This document shows, piece after piece, positions 28,396-37,386 of a stretch of 64,000 nt of DNA (position 1 is its first letter; every line of letters begins with the position of its first letter). The notes under the pieces are model-generated. The model had not been told where the DNA came from. It was given only the letters and a program-made list of their open reading frames with translations, and made no database searches. Source of the DNA: Hylemonella gracilis str. Niagara R (GTDB taxonomy: Bacteria > Pseudomonadota > Gammaproteobacteria > Burkholderiales > Burkholderiaceae_C); contig NZ_JEMG01000001.1 in the NCBI RefSeq assembly GCF_000600295.1, positions 3,725,800 to 3,789,799 on the forward strand, written 5' to 3'. The translations under genes and the position numbers were made by a program.

Positions 28396-29667
28396 TCAGC
28401 GCTGCAACAGCCCCATGGCGATCCAGGGTTGCCAGATCACCAGCGCCAGGCAGCCCGCCAGCAGCAGGATGAAGGGCAAGGCGGCCCGGCACAGCAAGCC
28501 AAAGGGCTGCTTGAACGCGCCCATCGCCACGATCAGGTTCAGGCCGACGGGCGGTGTGAGGTAACCGATCTCCAGGTTCAGGATCATGATCAGACCGAAC
28601 AAAACCGGGTCCACGCCGTAGGCCTGCGCCATCGGCGCGAGCAGGGGCGCGAAGATCAGGATGGCCTCCACCGTTCCCATCAGGCAGCCCACCCCCAACA
28701 GCAACAGGTTGGCGGCAAGCAGAAAGCTCCAGGGACTGCTGATCCAGCCCTGCGCCCACCCGACCAGCCCATGGGCCAGCTGGTACTCGGCCAGGAAAAG
28801 ACCAATGCCCAGCGCCACCGCCAACAGGGGCAGCAAGGCGCCGCAGAGGCGGGCCGTGTCCAGCAACAGTCCGCGCAAGGCCGGCCAGCGCAGTTCGCGG
28901 TGGATCAAGGTCTCGACCAGCAGGGCGTAGGCCAGGGCTGCGGTCGCGGACTCGGTGGCGGTGAACCAGCCGGTGTAGATGCCGCCCAGCAGGATCACCG
29001 GCATCAGGGCCGCCCAGACGCCCGCGCGCAGGCTGGCGAAAACCTCCGTGCCATCCCAGGACTGTGTGTCCATGTGCCGGTTCACCCAGACGGCGTAAGC
29101 CGCGAGCACGAAAGTCAGCAGCAACCCCGGGCCGACACCGACGAGGAACAGATCCGTCACCGAGGTCTGCGTGACCATGCCGTAGAGGAGCAAGGGAATC
29201 GAGGGCGGAATGATGATGCCCAAGGTGCCACCGGCCATCACCGCGCCCAGCGTGAAACGCCGCCCATACCCCGACGCCAGCATGGACGGCACCATGACCG
29301 AACCCACCGCCAGCATGGTCACCACCGCCGAGCCTGAGATCGAGGCGAACACCGCGCAGCTCAGCACGCAAGCCACCGCCAGCCCACCGGGCAGTGGCCG
29401 CGTGAGCGCGGCCATGATGCGCATCAGCCGCCGGGCCGACGACCCGCGTGTCATGACCTCGCCGCAGAGCAGGAACATGGGGATCGCCAGGATGAGCTCC
29501 TTGTCGAGGCCGATCCACATGTCCTCCAGGATGTCTTCCAGATGACCTCGGCCCCAGGCCAAATGAAGGAAGGCCGAGACCAGCAGCAGGATGATCAGCA
29601 GCGGCTGGCGCAACGCCAGCAGGCACAGGATGAGCAACCCCAGGGCGAAGGCGAGCAACAGCGTCAT
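28396..29667 (-). CDS. dctM: TRAP transporter large permease, DctM family
   Basis: A 423-residue protein with about twelve membrane segments and the DctM signatures IPMFLLCGEVMTRG, VFASISGSAVVTMLAVGSVM, GGTLGIIIPPSIPLLLYG and EIGYLTPPVGLNLIV. It forms the channel for sodium-driven uptake of an organic anion delivered by the periplasmic binding protein. The start codon overlaps the dctQ stop (ATGA, 29664-29667). Confidence 0.95.
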   Translation of the reverse strand: MTLLLAFALGLLILCLLALRQPLLIILLLVSAFLHLAWGRGHLEDILEDMWIGLDKELILAIPMFLLCGEVMTRGSSARRLMRIMAALTRPLPGGLAVACVLSCAVFASISGSAVVTMLAVGSVMVPSMLASGYGRRFTLGAVMAGGTLGIIIPPSIPLLLYGMVTQTSVTDLFLVGVGPGLLLTFVLAAYAVWVNRHMDTQSWDGTEVFASLRAGVWAALMPVILLGGIYTGWFTATESATAALAYALLVETLIHRELRWPALRGLLLDTARLCGALLPLLAVALGIGLFLAEYQLAHGLVGWAQGWISSPWSFLLAANLLLLGVGCLMGTVEAILIFAPLLAPMAQAYGVDPVLFGLIMILNLEIGYLTPPVGLNLIVAMGAFKQPFGLLCRAALPFILLLAGCLALVIWQPWIAMGLLQR

Positions 29668-30230
29668 GCGGTGGCCTGCGGCGTGGGCGAGCGCAGACCG
29701 GGCCAGAAAGCGTAGCCCAGATAACGCAGCGCGGCGGACCACAGGCCGAGGGGCACCATGAGCTGCATGGGCCACAGCGGCCCCCCCAGCGAAGGCATGC
29801 GCACCCCAGTGCGCAGGGTAGCGTCAACCAGTTCCAGCGCATAAGCGCCAGCCACCAGCAGGACGATGCCGCTGAGGGCATCACCGATGCGCGCCACCCG
29901 CAGCGCCCAGCGCGTCGGCAGCCAGGCAAATCCGACCCGAGGCACCAGATGCGTTCCACTCACCACCGCGATGCCGATGCCGCAATAGGCCACCAACACC
30001 ATAAGGTAGACCGCCATCTTCTGGGCGCCGAAGATGCCACCAGACCCGACATGCAGGCCCCACCGGCGCAGCACGGGCGCCAGCAATTCGCGCCCCGCCA
30101 CGTCACCGATCAGCAGCAGGGCGATGGCGACCAGGGCCACCATCGCGATGCCGCACTCCAAGCGGTGCCAGGCCGCGAACAATTGGCGCGCGGCAACCGG
30201 TGGCGGCGGATGGATATGCGTGTCGTTCAA
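29664..30230 (-). CDS. dctQ: TRAP transporter small permease, DctQ family
   Basis: A 188-residue protein with four membrane segments (for example IAMVALVAIALLLIGDVAG and YLMVLVAYCGIGIAVV) and the DctQ-type GAQKMAVYLMV stretch. The open frame continues far upstream through dctP in another frame; the likely start is TTG at 30230, overlapping the dctP stop as TTGA. Both ends overlap the neighbours by four bases, so the three subunits are translationally coupled. Confidence 0.85.
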   Translation of the reverse strand: MNDTHIHPPPPVAARQLFAAWHRLECGIAMVALVAIALLLIGDVAGRELLAPVLRRWGLHVGSGGIFGAQKMAVYLMVLVAYCGIGIAVVSGTHLVPRVGFAWLPTRWALRVARIGDALSGIVLLVAGAYALELVDATLRTGVRMPSLGGPLWPMQLMVPLGLWSAALRYLGYAFWPGLRSPTPQATA

Positions 30231-31231
30231 TTGGGCTTCTGGCAGGCGGCGCGGCCCGCTTCCATCTGCTGGAAGAGACGCTCGCCCTCGGGGCCGAGCT
30301 CCTTGACCATGTCCGGCCACAGCGGCGCCGCCGCCGCGCGCCAGGTGGCGCGTTGCGCGGGCGTGAGGTCCACCACCTGGCCGCCCCCCTGCTTGTGGCG
30401 TTCCAGCAGCGTTTCTTCGAAGCCGCGTACGACGTCGCGATCCAGGGCCGGGCGCGCCCGTTCCAATGCCTCGCGCTGCGCCGGCGTCAGCCGCTCCCAG
30501 CTCTGCTGGCTCATGAGGGACAACAGGGGCGCCGGCGTGATGGAGACACGCGTCATGACCGGCGCCACCTTGCCGATGCCGGCGGCCACATAGACCATGG
30601 GCACGTTGGCGGCCACATCGATCAGGCCGGTCTGGAATGCCGACCCGACTTCGGTGGTGGGCACGGGCTTGGGGCTGGTGCCCATGGCCGACCAGAAGGT
30701 CGCGTAAGCACGCGTGCCGAAGGTGCCGGACTTGAGTCCGGCCAGATCGGCGGGCTGCACATAGGCTTTCTTGCCGATGATGTGCACCACGCCGGCGGCG
30801 TTCCAGCCGGTCAGGCGCACGCCCTTGCTGGCCAGCAACTCGGTCACCGTCTGGTCGAGGTTCTTGTCGAGCACGCAATGGAGTTCGTCCAGGCCACTGA
30901 AATAGAAGGGCAGTTGCAGCAGGGACAGCTCGGGCACCAGCAAGGCAGCGCCATTGAGGGACCAGGTCCCCATGTCCAGGCGGCCACGCGCCATCTGCTG
31001 GATGGTGTCCTGCTCGCTGCCATAGGGGCCGGCCTTGAGCACCACCGAGCCCTGCGTGAGCGTCTCGAGGTTCTTCGCCCACTCGGTCACGTAACGCGCC
31101 CAGGGCGTGCCGGGCGGCGCCGTGGCCTGCATGCGCAGTTCCACGGGCGGGCTCTGCTGGGCGGCCGTCGTCCCCAGCAGTCCGACCAGCAGGACAGCCA
31201 GGGCGGCACGGTGCCATTGCATCGTCTTCAT
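30227..31231 (-). CDS. dctP: TRAP transporter periplasmic binding protein, DctP family
   Basis: A 334-residue protein with a signal peptide (AALAVLLVGLLGTTAAQ) and the DctP fold: TPWARYVTEWAKNLETLTQG, GRLDMGTWSLNGAALLVPEL, LPFYFSG, GWNAAGVVHIIGKKAY, and the helix TEVGSAFQTGLIDVAA. It captures the substrate, probably a carboxylate, in the periplasm. AAGGAGA precedes ATG 31231. A triple 10-bp direct repeat 59 bp upstream is shared with the monooxygenase promoter region. Confidence 0.93.
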   Translation of the reverse strand: MKTMQWHRAALAVLLVGLLGTTAAQQSPPVELRMQATAPPGTPWARYVTEWAKNLETLTQGSVVLKAGPYGSEQDTIQQMARGRLDMGTWSLNGAALLVPELSLLQLPFYFSGLDELHCVLDKNLDQTVTELLASKGVRLTGWNAAGVVHIIGKKAYVQPADLAGLKSGTFGTRAYATFWSAMGTSPKPVPTTEVGSAFQTGLIDVAANVPMVYVAAGIGKVAPVMTRVSITPAPLLSLMSQQSWERLTPAQREALERARPALDRDVVRGFEETLLERHKQGGGQVVDLTPAQRATWRAAAAPLWPDMVKELGPEGERLFQQMEAGRAACQKPN

Positions 31232-31289
31232 ACGCTTGTCTCCTTCAGGGGTGTATCGGCCCGTGCAGTGTGCAAGCCGGCACCCGCGC

Positions 31290-31319
31290 TGTCCTGAAGA
31301 CGGTCTAAAGAGTTCTAAA
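31290..31319 (-). promoter_or_regulatory. Triple 10-bp direct repeat upstream of dctP
   Basis: Read on the minus strand from 31319: TTTAGAACTC, TTTAGACCGT, CTTCAGGACA, three units of a TT(T/C)AGRMC-like core at exact 10-bp steps. The same arrangement is at 32918-32947. Tandem repeats at helical spacing are how OmpR/PhoB-type winged helices bind, and such a regulator is encoded between the two sites. Confidence 0.65.
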
Positions 31320-31329
31320 ACCGCCGCAC

Positions 31330-32889
31330 TCACGCCGCGGCCGCGAGATCCGGGATGACACCGGCCTTGAGCAGACCGGACAGGTAATGCTCGCGACGCT
31401 GTCGGCAATAGGTCGGCTCGCTGCTCAGGCGCGCACCGCAGCCGGGTTGCTGCAGACCGCCCTGCTGCCGCAGCGCGGCCAGGGCGGCCTGGGTCTCGGC
31501 CTGGCGCCCCAGGTGTGCATTGGCGGCGACCAGGAAGGCCTGGGTGGCCCAGAACGGCGCGACGGCCGCGGAGCGTTCCAGCCACGGCACCGCCTCCTCG
31601 TAACGGCCCAGCATCAGATGGGCCTTGCCCAGCCAGAACAACACGCCCCAGCGGTGCGGGTCCTGCGGCGCCAGCGTCAGCGCTTGCCGCAGCACGGCCA
31701 GGGCCTGTTCGGACTGACCGGTGAAAACCAGCAGGGTGCCACGCCAGGCGACCGCCTCGGCAAAGTCCGGCTCCAGCTCCAGGGCCTGGTCCACCGCCGT
31801 CAGCGCGGCCCCGAGGCGCAGTTGCAGCTGGCGCACCCGCGACAAGGTGCAATAGACATGCGCGCTCGTGACGCCCTGCGCCAGCGCGGCGCTGATGTCG
31901 TGTTCGGCGCGCAGGATCTGGGCGTCGATGTCGGCCGGCGGCCACATCGCGATCAGCGTGACCAGCACACGGGTGCGGTAGGCCAGCAAGCTGTGGTCCT
32001 GCGGCTGCCGGGCGCTGGCCTGGTCGATCAAAGCGAGGGCGGCCCGCAGGTCATCCGCGTTGCGGGCGGTGCGGGCACGGGCACCCGCGCGCAGCAGGAG
32101 GTCTTCCGCGCCCGCACCGGCCAGTCCGCGGCCTTCCTCGCCCCCCAACACGGCCGGGCCGCGCCGTCCCTCGGCTTTGAGGAGCTCCAGCGTGAGGGCA
32201 TTGAGCACGCGCGCCGCCAGCACGCGACGCGCCCCCCCGGGCTCCGCCATCGCCACGCGCAGGGTGTCGGCCCAGAGCACGCCGCCGGTGCCAGCATCGG
32301 TCAGGCGCACCACCACCTCGACGTGATCCTTCATGTGCGCTATGCGGGCCTGCACCGCGTAGCTCAGGCCCAGGCCACGGGCCAGGGCACGCAGATCCGT
32401 GGCGTCGCTCCACTGGGTGCGTACCGCCTCGCTGTCGACCACGTAGCTGGTCTGCATCCGGGCCAGGCCGGCGGTGATCTGATCGGCCAGGGCATCGGCC
32501 AGCGGCCCGGCGTCGGACACGCCTTCCTCGGCGAAAGGCAGCACCATCACGGAAAGTCGCCGCGGGGCATCGGCACGGACCTGCACGGCCAGCGTGAACT
32601 TGTAGCCACGCCCCGGCACGGTGGCAATGGCGTGGGGTCCGATCACCCGGCGCAGCTGCGACACCTGGACATGCAGATTGGCTTCTTCCACCACCAGGCC
32701 GCGCCAGACGCGATCCATCAATTCGCTCTTGCCGAGCAGCTGCCCCGCCTGCTCCAGCAGCGCCAACAGCAATTCGAAGGCGCGCCCTCCAAGCCCGACC
32801 ACCCGCCCCTCACGCAACAGCCGCCGCTCGCCGACCCGCAGCTCGAAACGGTCAAAGCAGTAGTGCCGGTCGGCGCCGGTGGTGTGCAT
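31330..32889 (-). CDS. CadC-like regulator: OmpR-type winged helix plus TPR region
   Basis: A 519-residue protein. Residues 5-105 are an OmpR/PhoB-type winged helix without a receiver domain (FELRVGERRLL ... LGGRAFELLLALLEQ ... ANLHVQVSQLRRVIG ... VPGRGYKF). Residues 110-240 resemble the adenylate-cyclase-like or FlgO-like region found in such regulators (LSVMVLPFAEEG, LADALADQITAGL). The C-terminal 250 residues are TPR-like repeats (for example LELEPDFAEAVAWRGTLLVF and LMLGRYEEAVPWLERSAAV). No membrane segment is apparent, unlike classic CadC. It probably senses a metabolite and controls the neighbouring TRAP operon and the divergent monooxygenase. Confidence 0.85.
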   Translation of the reverse strand: MHTTGADRHYCFDRFELRVGERRLLREGRVVGLGGRAFELLLALLEQAGQLLGKSELMDRVWRGLVVEEANLHVQVSQLRRVIGPHAIATVPGRGYKFTLAVQVRADAPRRLSVMVLPFAEEGVSDAGPLADALADQITAGLARMQTSYVVDSEAVRTQWSDATDLRALARGLGLSYAVQARIAHMKDHVEVVVRLTDAGTGGVLWADTLRVAMAEPGGARRVLAARVLNALTLELLKAEGRRGPAVLGGEEGRGLAGAGAEDLLLRAGARARTARNADDLRAALALIDQASARQPQDHSLLAYRTRVLVTLIAMWPPADIDAQILRAEHDISAALAQGVTSAHVYCTLSRVRQLQLRLGAALTAVDQALELEPDFAEAVAWRGTLLVFTGQSEQALAVLRQALTLAPQDPHRWGVLFWLGKAHLMLGRYEEAVPWLERSAAVAPFWATQAFLVAANAHLGRQAETQAALAALRQQGGLQQPGCGARLSSEPTYCRQRREHYLSGLLKAGVIPDLAAAA

Positions 32890-32917
32890 GCCCTGTCTCC
32901 TTGTCCTGGACGCGCGC

Positions 32918-32947
32918 TTTAGGACATTTTAGGTTTGCTTCAGGACA
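32918..32947 (+). promoter_or_regulatory. Triple 10-bp direct repeat between regulator and monooxygenase
   Basis: TTTAGGACAT, TTTAGGTTTG, CTTCAGGACA at exact 10-bp steps, ending 69 bp upstream of the FAD gene and 28 bp upstream of the regulator start on the other strand. The third unit is identical to that at the dctP site. It probably serves both divergent genes. Confidence 0.65.
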
Positions 32948-33016
32948 AGGCGCCATCGTTTATCCACACTCGTCCCCGCGCATCGAGCCGATGCAACACC
33001 CAGACAAGGACGATCC

Positions 33017-34381
33017 ATGAAACAGCTCGGCGGACAGGCCGTGGTGATCGGTGGCAGCATCGCCGGCCTGATGGCGGCCCGCGTCGCCGCCGACCACTAT
33101 GGGGAAGTGACGGTCATCGAGCGCGACACGCTGCCAGCCACTGCGGCCCCGCGCCCCGCCATCCCCCAGGGGGCACACGCGCATGGCCTGCTGCTGGCCG
33201 GCGAGCAGGTGATGTCCCGCCTCTATCCCGGGTTCACGGCCAGCCTGCGGGCCGCGGGGGCCGTGGCGGTGCGCGCCGGCCGCGACGTGCTCTACCAACT
33301 GCCGCGGGGCGCGGCTTATTCGCCCGGTGGATCGATGCGGCAGGCGCGCGATCTGGGTTTCGATGTCTACAGCGCCAGCCGGGAATTGATCGAGCACTGC
33401 GTGCGCAGGCACACGCAACAGACACCCAACGTTCGCTTCGAAACAGGCACCGTGACCGGGCTGTCGCGCCGGCACCCTGACCAGGTCGATGTGCTCAGCC
33501 AGCGCGAAGGAAACACCTTGCGGCACCCGGCCGATCTGGTGGTGGACGCGAGCGGCCGCGGCACGCGGTCAGCACAGTGGCTGCAGGAAGCGGGCTGGCC
33601 CGCGGTCGAACAGACCGACCTCGGCATCGACATCGCTTATGCAAGTGCGCGCTGGCGGCTGGCACAGGACCAGGCCCCGGGCGTGCCTCAGGTTCTCTAC
33701 CGTGGACCCGTGCCACAGACCCGGCGCACCGGCATGCTCGCGCGCATCGAGCGGGATCAATGGCTGGTCACCCTGGTGGGGCGTCTGGGCGAGGTGCCGC
33801 CGGCCGACGAACCCGGCTTCCTGGCGTTTGCCGGCGGACTGTCGACGCCGGCGTTGCGGGCGCTGCTGTCGCAGGGCGAGCGCATCAGCGCGATCCAGAC
33901 CTACCGCGTGCCGGTCAGCCTGCGCCGGCATTACGAACGCCTGCCTGCGCTGCCACGCAACTGGCTGGCCGTGGGTGACGCCATTTGCAGCTTCAATCCC
34001 GTGTACGGCCAGGGCATGAGCGTCGCGGCCCTGCAGGTACAGGCCCTGCAGACGCTGCTGCAGGCCCGCGCCGCCGCGCCCTCACCTGCGCTCCAGGGAA
34101 TGGTGGCCGAGTACTTCCAGCATGCGAGCCAGATCATCGACGGCGCCTGGTCACTCGCCGCCCGCCAGGATCTGGCCTTTCCCGAAACCCGGGGCCAACG
34201 CCCGCCCGATCTGGCGGAGCGGGCGCGTTATGGCGCCGCGCTGGAAGCCCTGATCCCTGAAGATCCGCAACTGCACCTGCTGCTGGCCGAGGTGTTCAAC
34301 CTGACCCGCCCCTTGTCGGCGCTGGATGACCCCGCCCTGCGCGCGCGCGTCCTCCAAAGCGTGTCGGGAACGCCTCACTGA
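33017..34381 (+). CDS. FAD-dependent monooxygenase/oxidoreductase
   Basis: A 454-residue flavoprotein. The N-terminal dinucleotide motif is AVVIGGSIAGLMAARVAAD followed by VTVIERD; the mid-domain VVDASGRGTRSAQWL and the C-terminal LAVGDAICSFNPVYGQGMSVAALQ (FAD ribityl binding, quoted in parts) place it with geranylgeranyl-reductase-like or aromatic hydroxylase-like monooxygenases. The substrate is unknown. The shared repeat with the TRAP promoter suggests that the transporter imports its substrate or a related compound. Confidence 0.85.
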   Translation: MKQLGGQAVVIGGSIAGLMAARVAADHYGEVTVIERDTLPATAAPRPAIPQGAHAHGLLLAGEQVMSRLYPGFTASLRAAGAVAVRAGRDVLYQLPRGAAYSPGGSMRQARDLGFDVYSASRELIEHCVRRHTQQTPNVRFETGTVTGLSRRHPDQVDVLSQREGNTLRHPADLVVDASGRGTRSAQWLQEAGWPAVEQTDLGIDIAYASARWRLAQDQAPGVPQVLYRGPVPQTRRTGMLARIERDQWLVTLVGRLGEVPPADEPGFLAFAGGLSTPALRALLSQGERISAIQTYRVPVSLRRHYERLPALPRNWLAVGDAICSFNPVYGQGMSVAALQVQALQTLLQARAAAPSPALQGMVAEYFQHASQIIDGAWSLAARQDLAFPETRGQRPPDLAERARYGAALEALIPEDPQLHLLLAEVFNLTRPLSALDDPALRARVLQSVSGTPH

Positions 34382-34459
34382 GCACGGACAGGCCCTCCTC
34401 CTACAGCGCGCGTTTCCACGCGGAGCGGGCGCGGCGTCTGAGCCGCCGCCGCGCCGCGC

Positions 34460-35467
34460 TCAGATACGCCCTTCCTCCACCGCGTGGCAGGCCACGCGCA
34501 CGCCACCGATGGACTGGACCACGGGGCGCTCGCTGCTGCAGCGCGCATTGGCGTGGGGGCAGCGCGGGTGGAAGGCGCAGCCTGTGGGCGGATTCAGCGG
34601 GTTGGGCACCTCGCCGGACACCGGGGTGCGGGCTTTGCCGGTCTTGCGCATGTCGGGAATGGCGTCCAGCAGCATGCGTGTGTAGGGGTGGCGCGGCTGG
34701 CTGAAGAGCGTGGCCTTGTCGGCCAGTTCCACCAGGCGACCCAGGTACATCACGCCCACCTGGTCGCTCACATGGCGCACCACGGCCAGGTTGTGGCTGA
34801 TGAACAGGTAGGTCAGGCCCCGCGCGCGCTGCAGGTCCTTCATGATGTTGAGCACCTGCGCCTGCACCGAAACGTCCAGCGCCGAAGTCGGTTCGTCGCA
34901 GACCAGGAATTCAGGCTCGGTCGCCAGGGCCCGCGCGATCGAGATGCGCTGGCGCTGTCCGCCCGAGAACTGGTGCGGGTACTTCACCATGTCCAGCGGG
35001 CTCAGGCCCACGGATTGCAGCAGTTCCTCCACGCGTTCCTTGAGGGCCTGGGTGTCACTCAGGATGCCATGCTCGCGCAGCGGCTCGGCGACGATGGCTT
35101 CCACCTTCCAGCGCGGGTTCAGGCTGGCGTAGGGGTCCTGGAAGATCATCTGGATGCGGCGGCGCAACTGGCGGCCTTCGGCGGTCTTGAAGGCGGCGTG
35201 GGCGTCCTGTCCATCGAACTCGAAACCACCGCGCGTGGGTGCGTACAGACCCACCAGCAGGCGCGCCACCGTGCTCTTGCCGCAGCCAGATTCACCCACC
35301 AGGGCCAGCGTCTTGCCCTTTTCGATCTCGAAGCTCACGCCGTCCACCGCCTTGAGCAGTTGGCGGGGTTTGCGCTCCAGCACGCGGTTGAGCCAGGGGG
35401 CCGAGACATCGAAGGTCCGCGCCAGATCGGAGGCGATGACCAGGGGTCGGGAAATCACTTCGCTCAT
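34460..35467 (-). CDS. Peptide/nickel-type ABC transporter ATPase (DppF/OppF-like)
   Basis: A 335-residue ATPase with Walker A (LVGESGCGKSTVARLL), signature (FSGGQRQRISIARAL), Walker B (FLVCDEPTSALDVSVQ) and H-loop (FISHNLAVV), plus the oligopeptide-type C-terminal extension GEVPNPLNPPTGCAFHPRCP with the Cys residues seen in this family. Its start overlaps the preceding ATPase stop by four bases. It is the last gene of a five-gene operon for uptake of a peptide-like or other large solute. Confidence 0.94.
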   Translation of the reverse strand: MSEVISRPLVIASDLARTFDVSAPWLNRVLERKPRQLLKAVDGVSFEIEKGKTLALVGESGCGKSTVARLLVGLYAPTRGGFEFDGQDAHAAFKTAEGRQLRRRIQMIFQDPYASLNPRWKVEAIVAEPLREHGILSDTQALKERVEELLQSVGLSPLDMVKYPHQFSGGQRQRISIARALATEPEFLVCDEPTSALDVSVQAQVLNIMKDLQRARGLTYLFISHNLAVVRHVSDQVGVMYLGRLVELADKATLFSQPRHPYTRMLLDAIPDMRKTGKARTPVSGEVPNPLNPPTGCAFHPRCPHANARCSSERPVVQSIGGVRVACHAVEEGRI

Positions 35468-36453
35468 GCAGCGCCCCCCACCAAGGACTGCGCGGCCTCG
35501 GCGTGCAACCAGCAGGCCGCGCGCGTGGCGCCGGCATCCATCAGGTCAGGGCGATCCACGGTGCAGCGATCGATCTTGCGCGGACAACGTGGATTGAAGG
35601 CGCAGCCCCGAGGGATGGCGTTGAGGCGCGGCATGGCGCCATCGATCTGGTTGAGGCGCTCGCGATCTACGCTCATATCGGGAATGCAGGCCATGAGGCC
35701 CGCGGTGTAGGGATGGGCAGGATGGTTGATGACCTGGTCCACGGGACCGATCTCGGCGACCCGCCCCGCGTACATGACCGCCACGCGGTCGCAGGTCTCG
35801 GCGATCACACCCATGTCGTGCGTGATCAGCATGACGGCCGCGCCACGCTGCTTGCAAATGGTCTTGAGCAGCGAAATGATCTGCGCCTGGATGGACACAT
35901 CCAAGGCGGTGGTCGGTTCATCGGCCACGATCAATTGAGGTTCAGCGGCCAGCGCGAGCGCGATCACCACGCGCTGGCGCATGCCGCCGGAGAACTGGTG
36001 TGGGTAGTGGTCGATGCGCTGCTCGGCGGCGGGGATGCCGGTGTCGCTCAGTAGCTGGATCGCACGTTGGCGCGCCTCGGCCCGACTCAGAGGCAGGTGG
36101 GTGGTGATGGTCTCGATCAGTTGCCGGCCAACCGAATACAGCGGATTCAGCGAGGTCAGCGGGTCCTGGAAGATCGCGCCGATCCGGCGGCCGCGGATCT
36201 TACGCATCTCGTTGGGCGGCAGGTCGTCGATGCGTCGGCCTTCGAGCAGGATCTGCCCGCCAGCCACGCGGCCGGGCGGCTCCAACAATCCGATGATGGC
36301 GGCGCCGGTCAGCGACTTGCCCGCGCCGGACTCTCCCACCACGCCCAGGATTTCACCGGGCGCGATGTCGAAGGAGACGTCGTCCAGCGCGCGCAAGGTG
36401 CCGCGCCGGGTCGGAAATTCAACGACCAGGTTTTTGATTTGCAACAGGCTCAT
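35464..36453 (-). CDS. Peptide/nickel-type ABC transporter ATPase (DppD/OppD-like)
   Basis: A 329-residue partner ATPase with Walker A (VVGESGAGKSLTGAAI), signature (FSGGMRQRVVIALAL), Walker B (LIVADEPTTALDVSIQ), H-loop (LITHDMGVI) and the Cys-containing C-terminal tail GCAFNPRCPRKIDRC. With the next gene it forms the ATPase heterodimer. It follows the DppC-like permease by seven bases. Confidence 0.94.
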   Translation of the reverse strand: MSLLQIKNLVVEFPTRRGTLRALDDVSFDIAPGEILGVVGESGAGKSLTGAAIIGLLEPPGRVAGGQILLEGRRIDDLPPNEMRKIRGRRIGAIFQDPLTSLNPLYSVGRQLIETITTHLPLSRAEARQRAIQLLSDTGIPAAEQRIDHYPHQFSGGMRQRVVIALALAAEPQLIVADEPTTALDVSIQAQIISLLKTICKQRGAAVMLITHDMGVIAETCDRVAVMYAGRVAEIGPVDQVINHPAHPYTAGLMACIPDMSVDRERLNQIDGAMPRLNAIPRGCAFNPRCPRKIDRCTVDRPDLMDAGATRAACWLHAEAAQSLVGGAA

Positions 36454-36460
36454 GCGCGAT

Positions 36461-37372
36461 TCATCTCAGTCGGGGGTTGAGGGCGTCACGCAACCAGTCG
36501 CCCAGCAGGTTGACGGACAGGGCGATCAGCACCAGCATGGCGCCGGGAAAGATGGTGATCCACCATTCCCCCGAGAACAGGTAGTCGTTGCCCACGCGGA
36601 TCAGCGTGCCCAGCGAGGGCGAGGTGGGCGGCGCGCCCACGCCCAGGAAGCTCAGCGTGGCCTCGGTGATGATGGACGTGGCCACCTGGATGGTCGCCAG
36701 CACCAGCACCGGCCCCATCACATTCGGCAGCACATGGCGGCGCATGATGCGCAGCGGCGCGACGCCAGTCACGCGCGCGGCCTGCACATATTCCTTGTTG
36801 CGCTCCACCAGCGTGGAGCCACGTACCGTGCGCGCGTACTGCACCCAGCCGGTGAGCGTGATCGAGACGATGAGCACACCGAAGGCCAGCGTTTCGTGCG
36901 CGTTGGGGAACAGCGCGCGCCCGACGCCGGCGATCAGCAGCGCGATGAGGATGGCGGGGAAGGAGAGCATCACATCGCACAGGCGCATCAACAGGCCGTC
37001 CACCCAGCCGCCCAGGAAACCGGCCAGCAGGCCCAGGGCCACGCCTATCAACACCGACAGCGCGACCGAGGCCAGGCCGACCGCGAGTGAAATCCGAGCG
37101 CCGTACATCAGGGCGGAAAGGATGTCTCGCCCCTGGTCGTCCGTGCCCAGCGGGAAAGCCGCGTTGCCGTCGGCCAACCAGGCTGGCGGCAGGCGCGCGT
37201 TGCCCAGCTCCAGCGTGCTCAGGTCAAAGGGATTGTGCGGCGCCACCCAGGGCGCGAAAACCGCGCAGAACAGGCACACGAAGGCGATCAACGCGGCCGT
37301 GATGGCCACGGGCGAGGTGCGGAAGCTGTAAGCGATATCGCTGTCCAGCCAGCGCAGAAGTAGAACTTTCAT
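36461..37372 (-). CDS. Peptide/nickel-type ABC permease (DppC-like)
   Basis: A 303-residue inner-membrane permease with the OppC-like N-terminal domain (a first membrane helix ITAALIAFVCLFCAVFAPW, then HNPFDL and PLGTDDQGRDILSALMYGARISL) and the EAA loop YVQAARVTGVAPLRIMRRHVLPN, quoted in part. The start ATG at 37372 leaves 14 bp to the upstream permease. The open frame reaches further upstream, through the DppB-like gene in another frame. Confidence 0.93.
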   Translation of the reverse strand: MKVLLLRWLDSDIAYSFRTSPVAITAALIAFVCLFCAVFAPWVAPHNPFDLSTLELGNARLPPAWLADGNAAFPLGTDDQGRDILSALMYGARISLAVGLASVALSVLIGVALGLLAGFLGGWVDGLLMRLCDVMLSFPAILIALLIAGVGRALFPNAHETLAFGVLIVSITLTGWVQYARTVRGSTLVERNKEYVQAARVTGVAPLRIMRRHVLPNVMGPVLVLATIQVATSIITEATLSFLGVGAPPTSPSLGTLIRVGNDYLFSGEWWITIFPGAMLVLIALSVNLLGDWLRDALNPRLR

Positions 37373-37386
37373 GCGGACAATCGTTT

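Noticed and set aside
29664-31217. Apparent 517-residue single protein across dctP and dctQ
   Set aside because: The upstream part is a shifted reading of dctP; only the last 188 residues match DctQ, with a TTG start overlapping the dctP stop.
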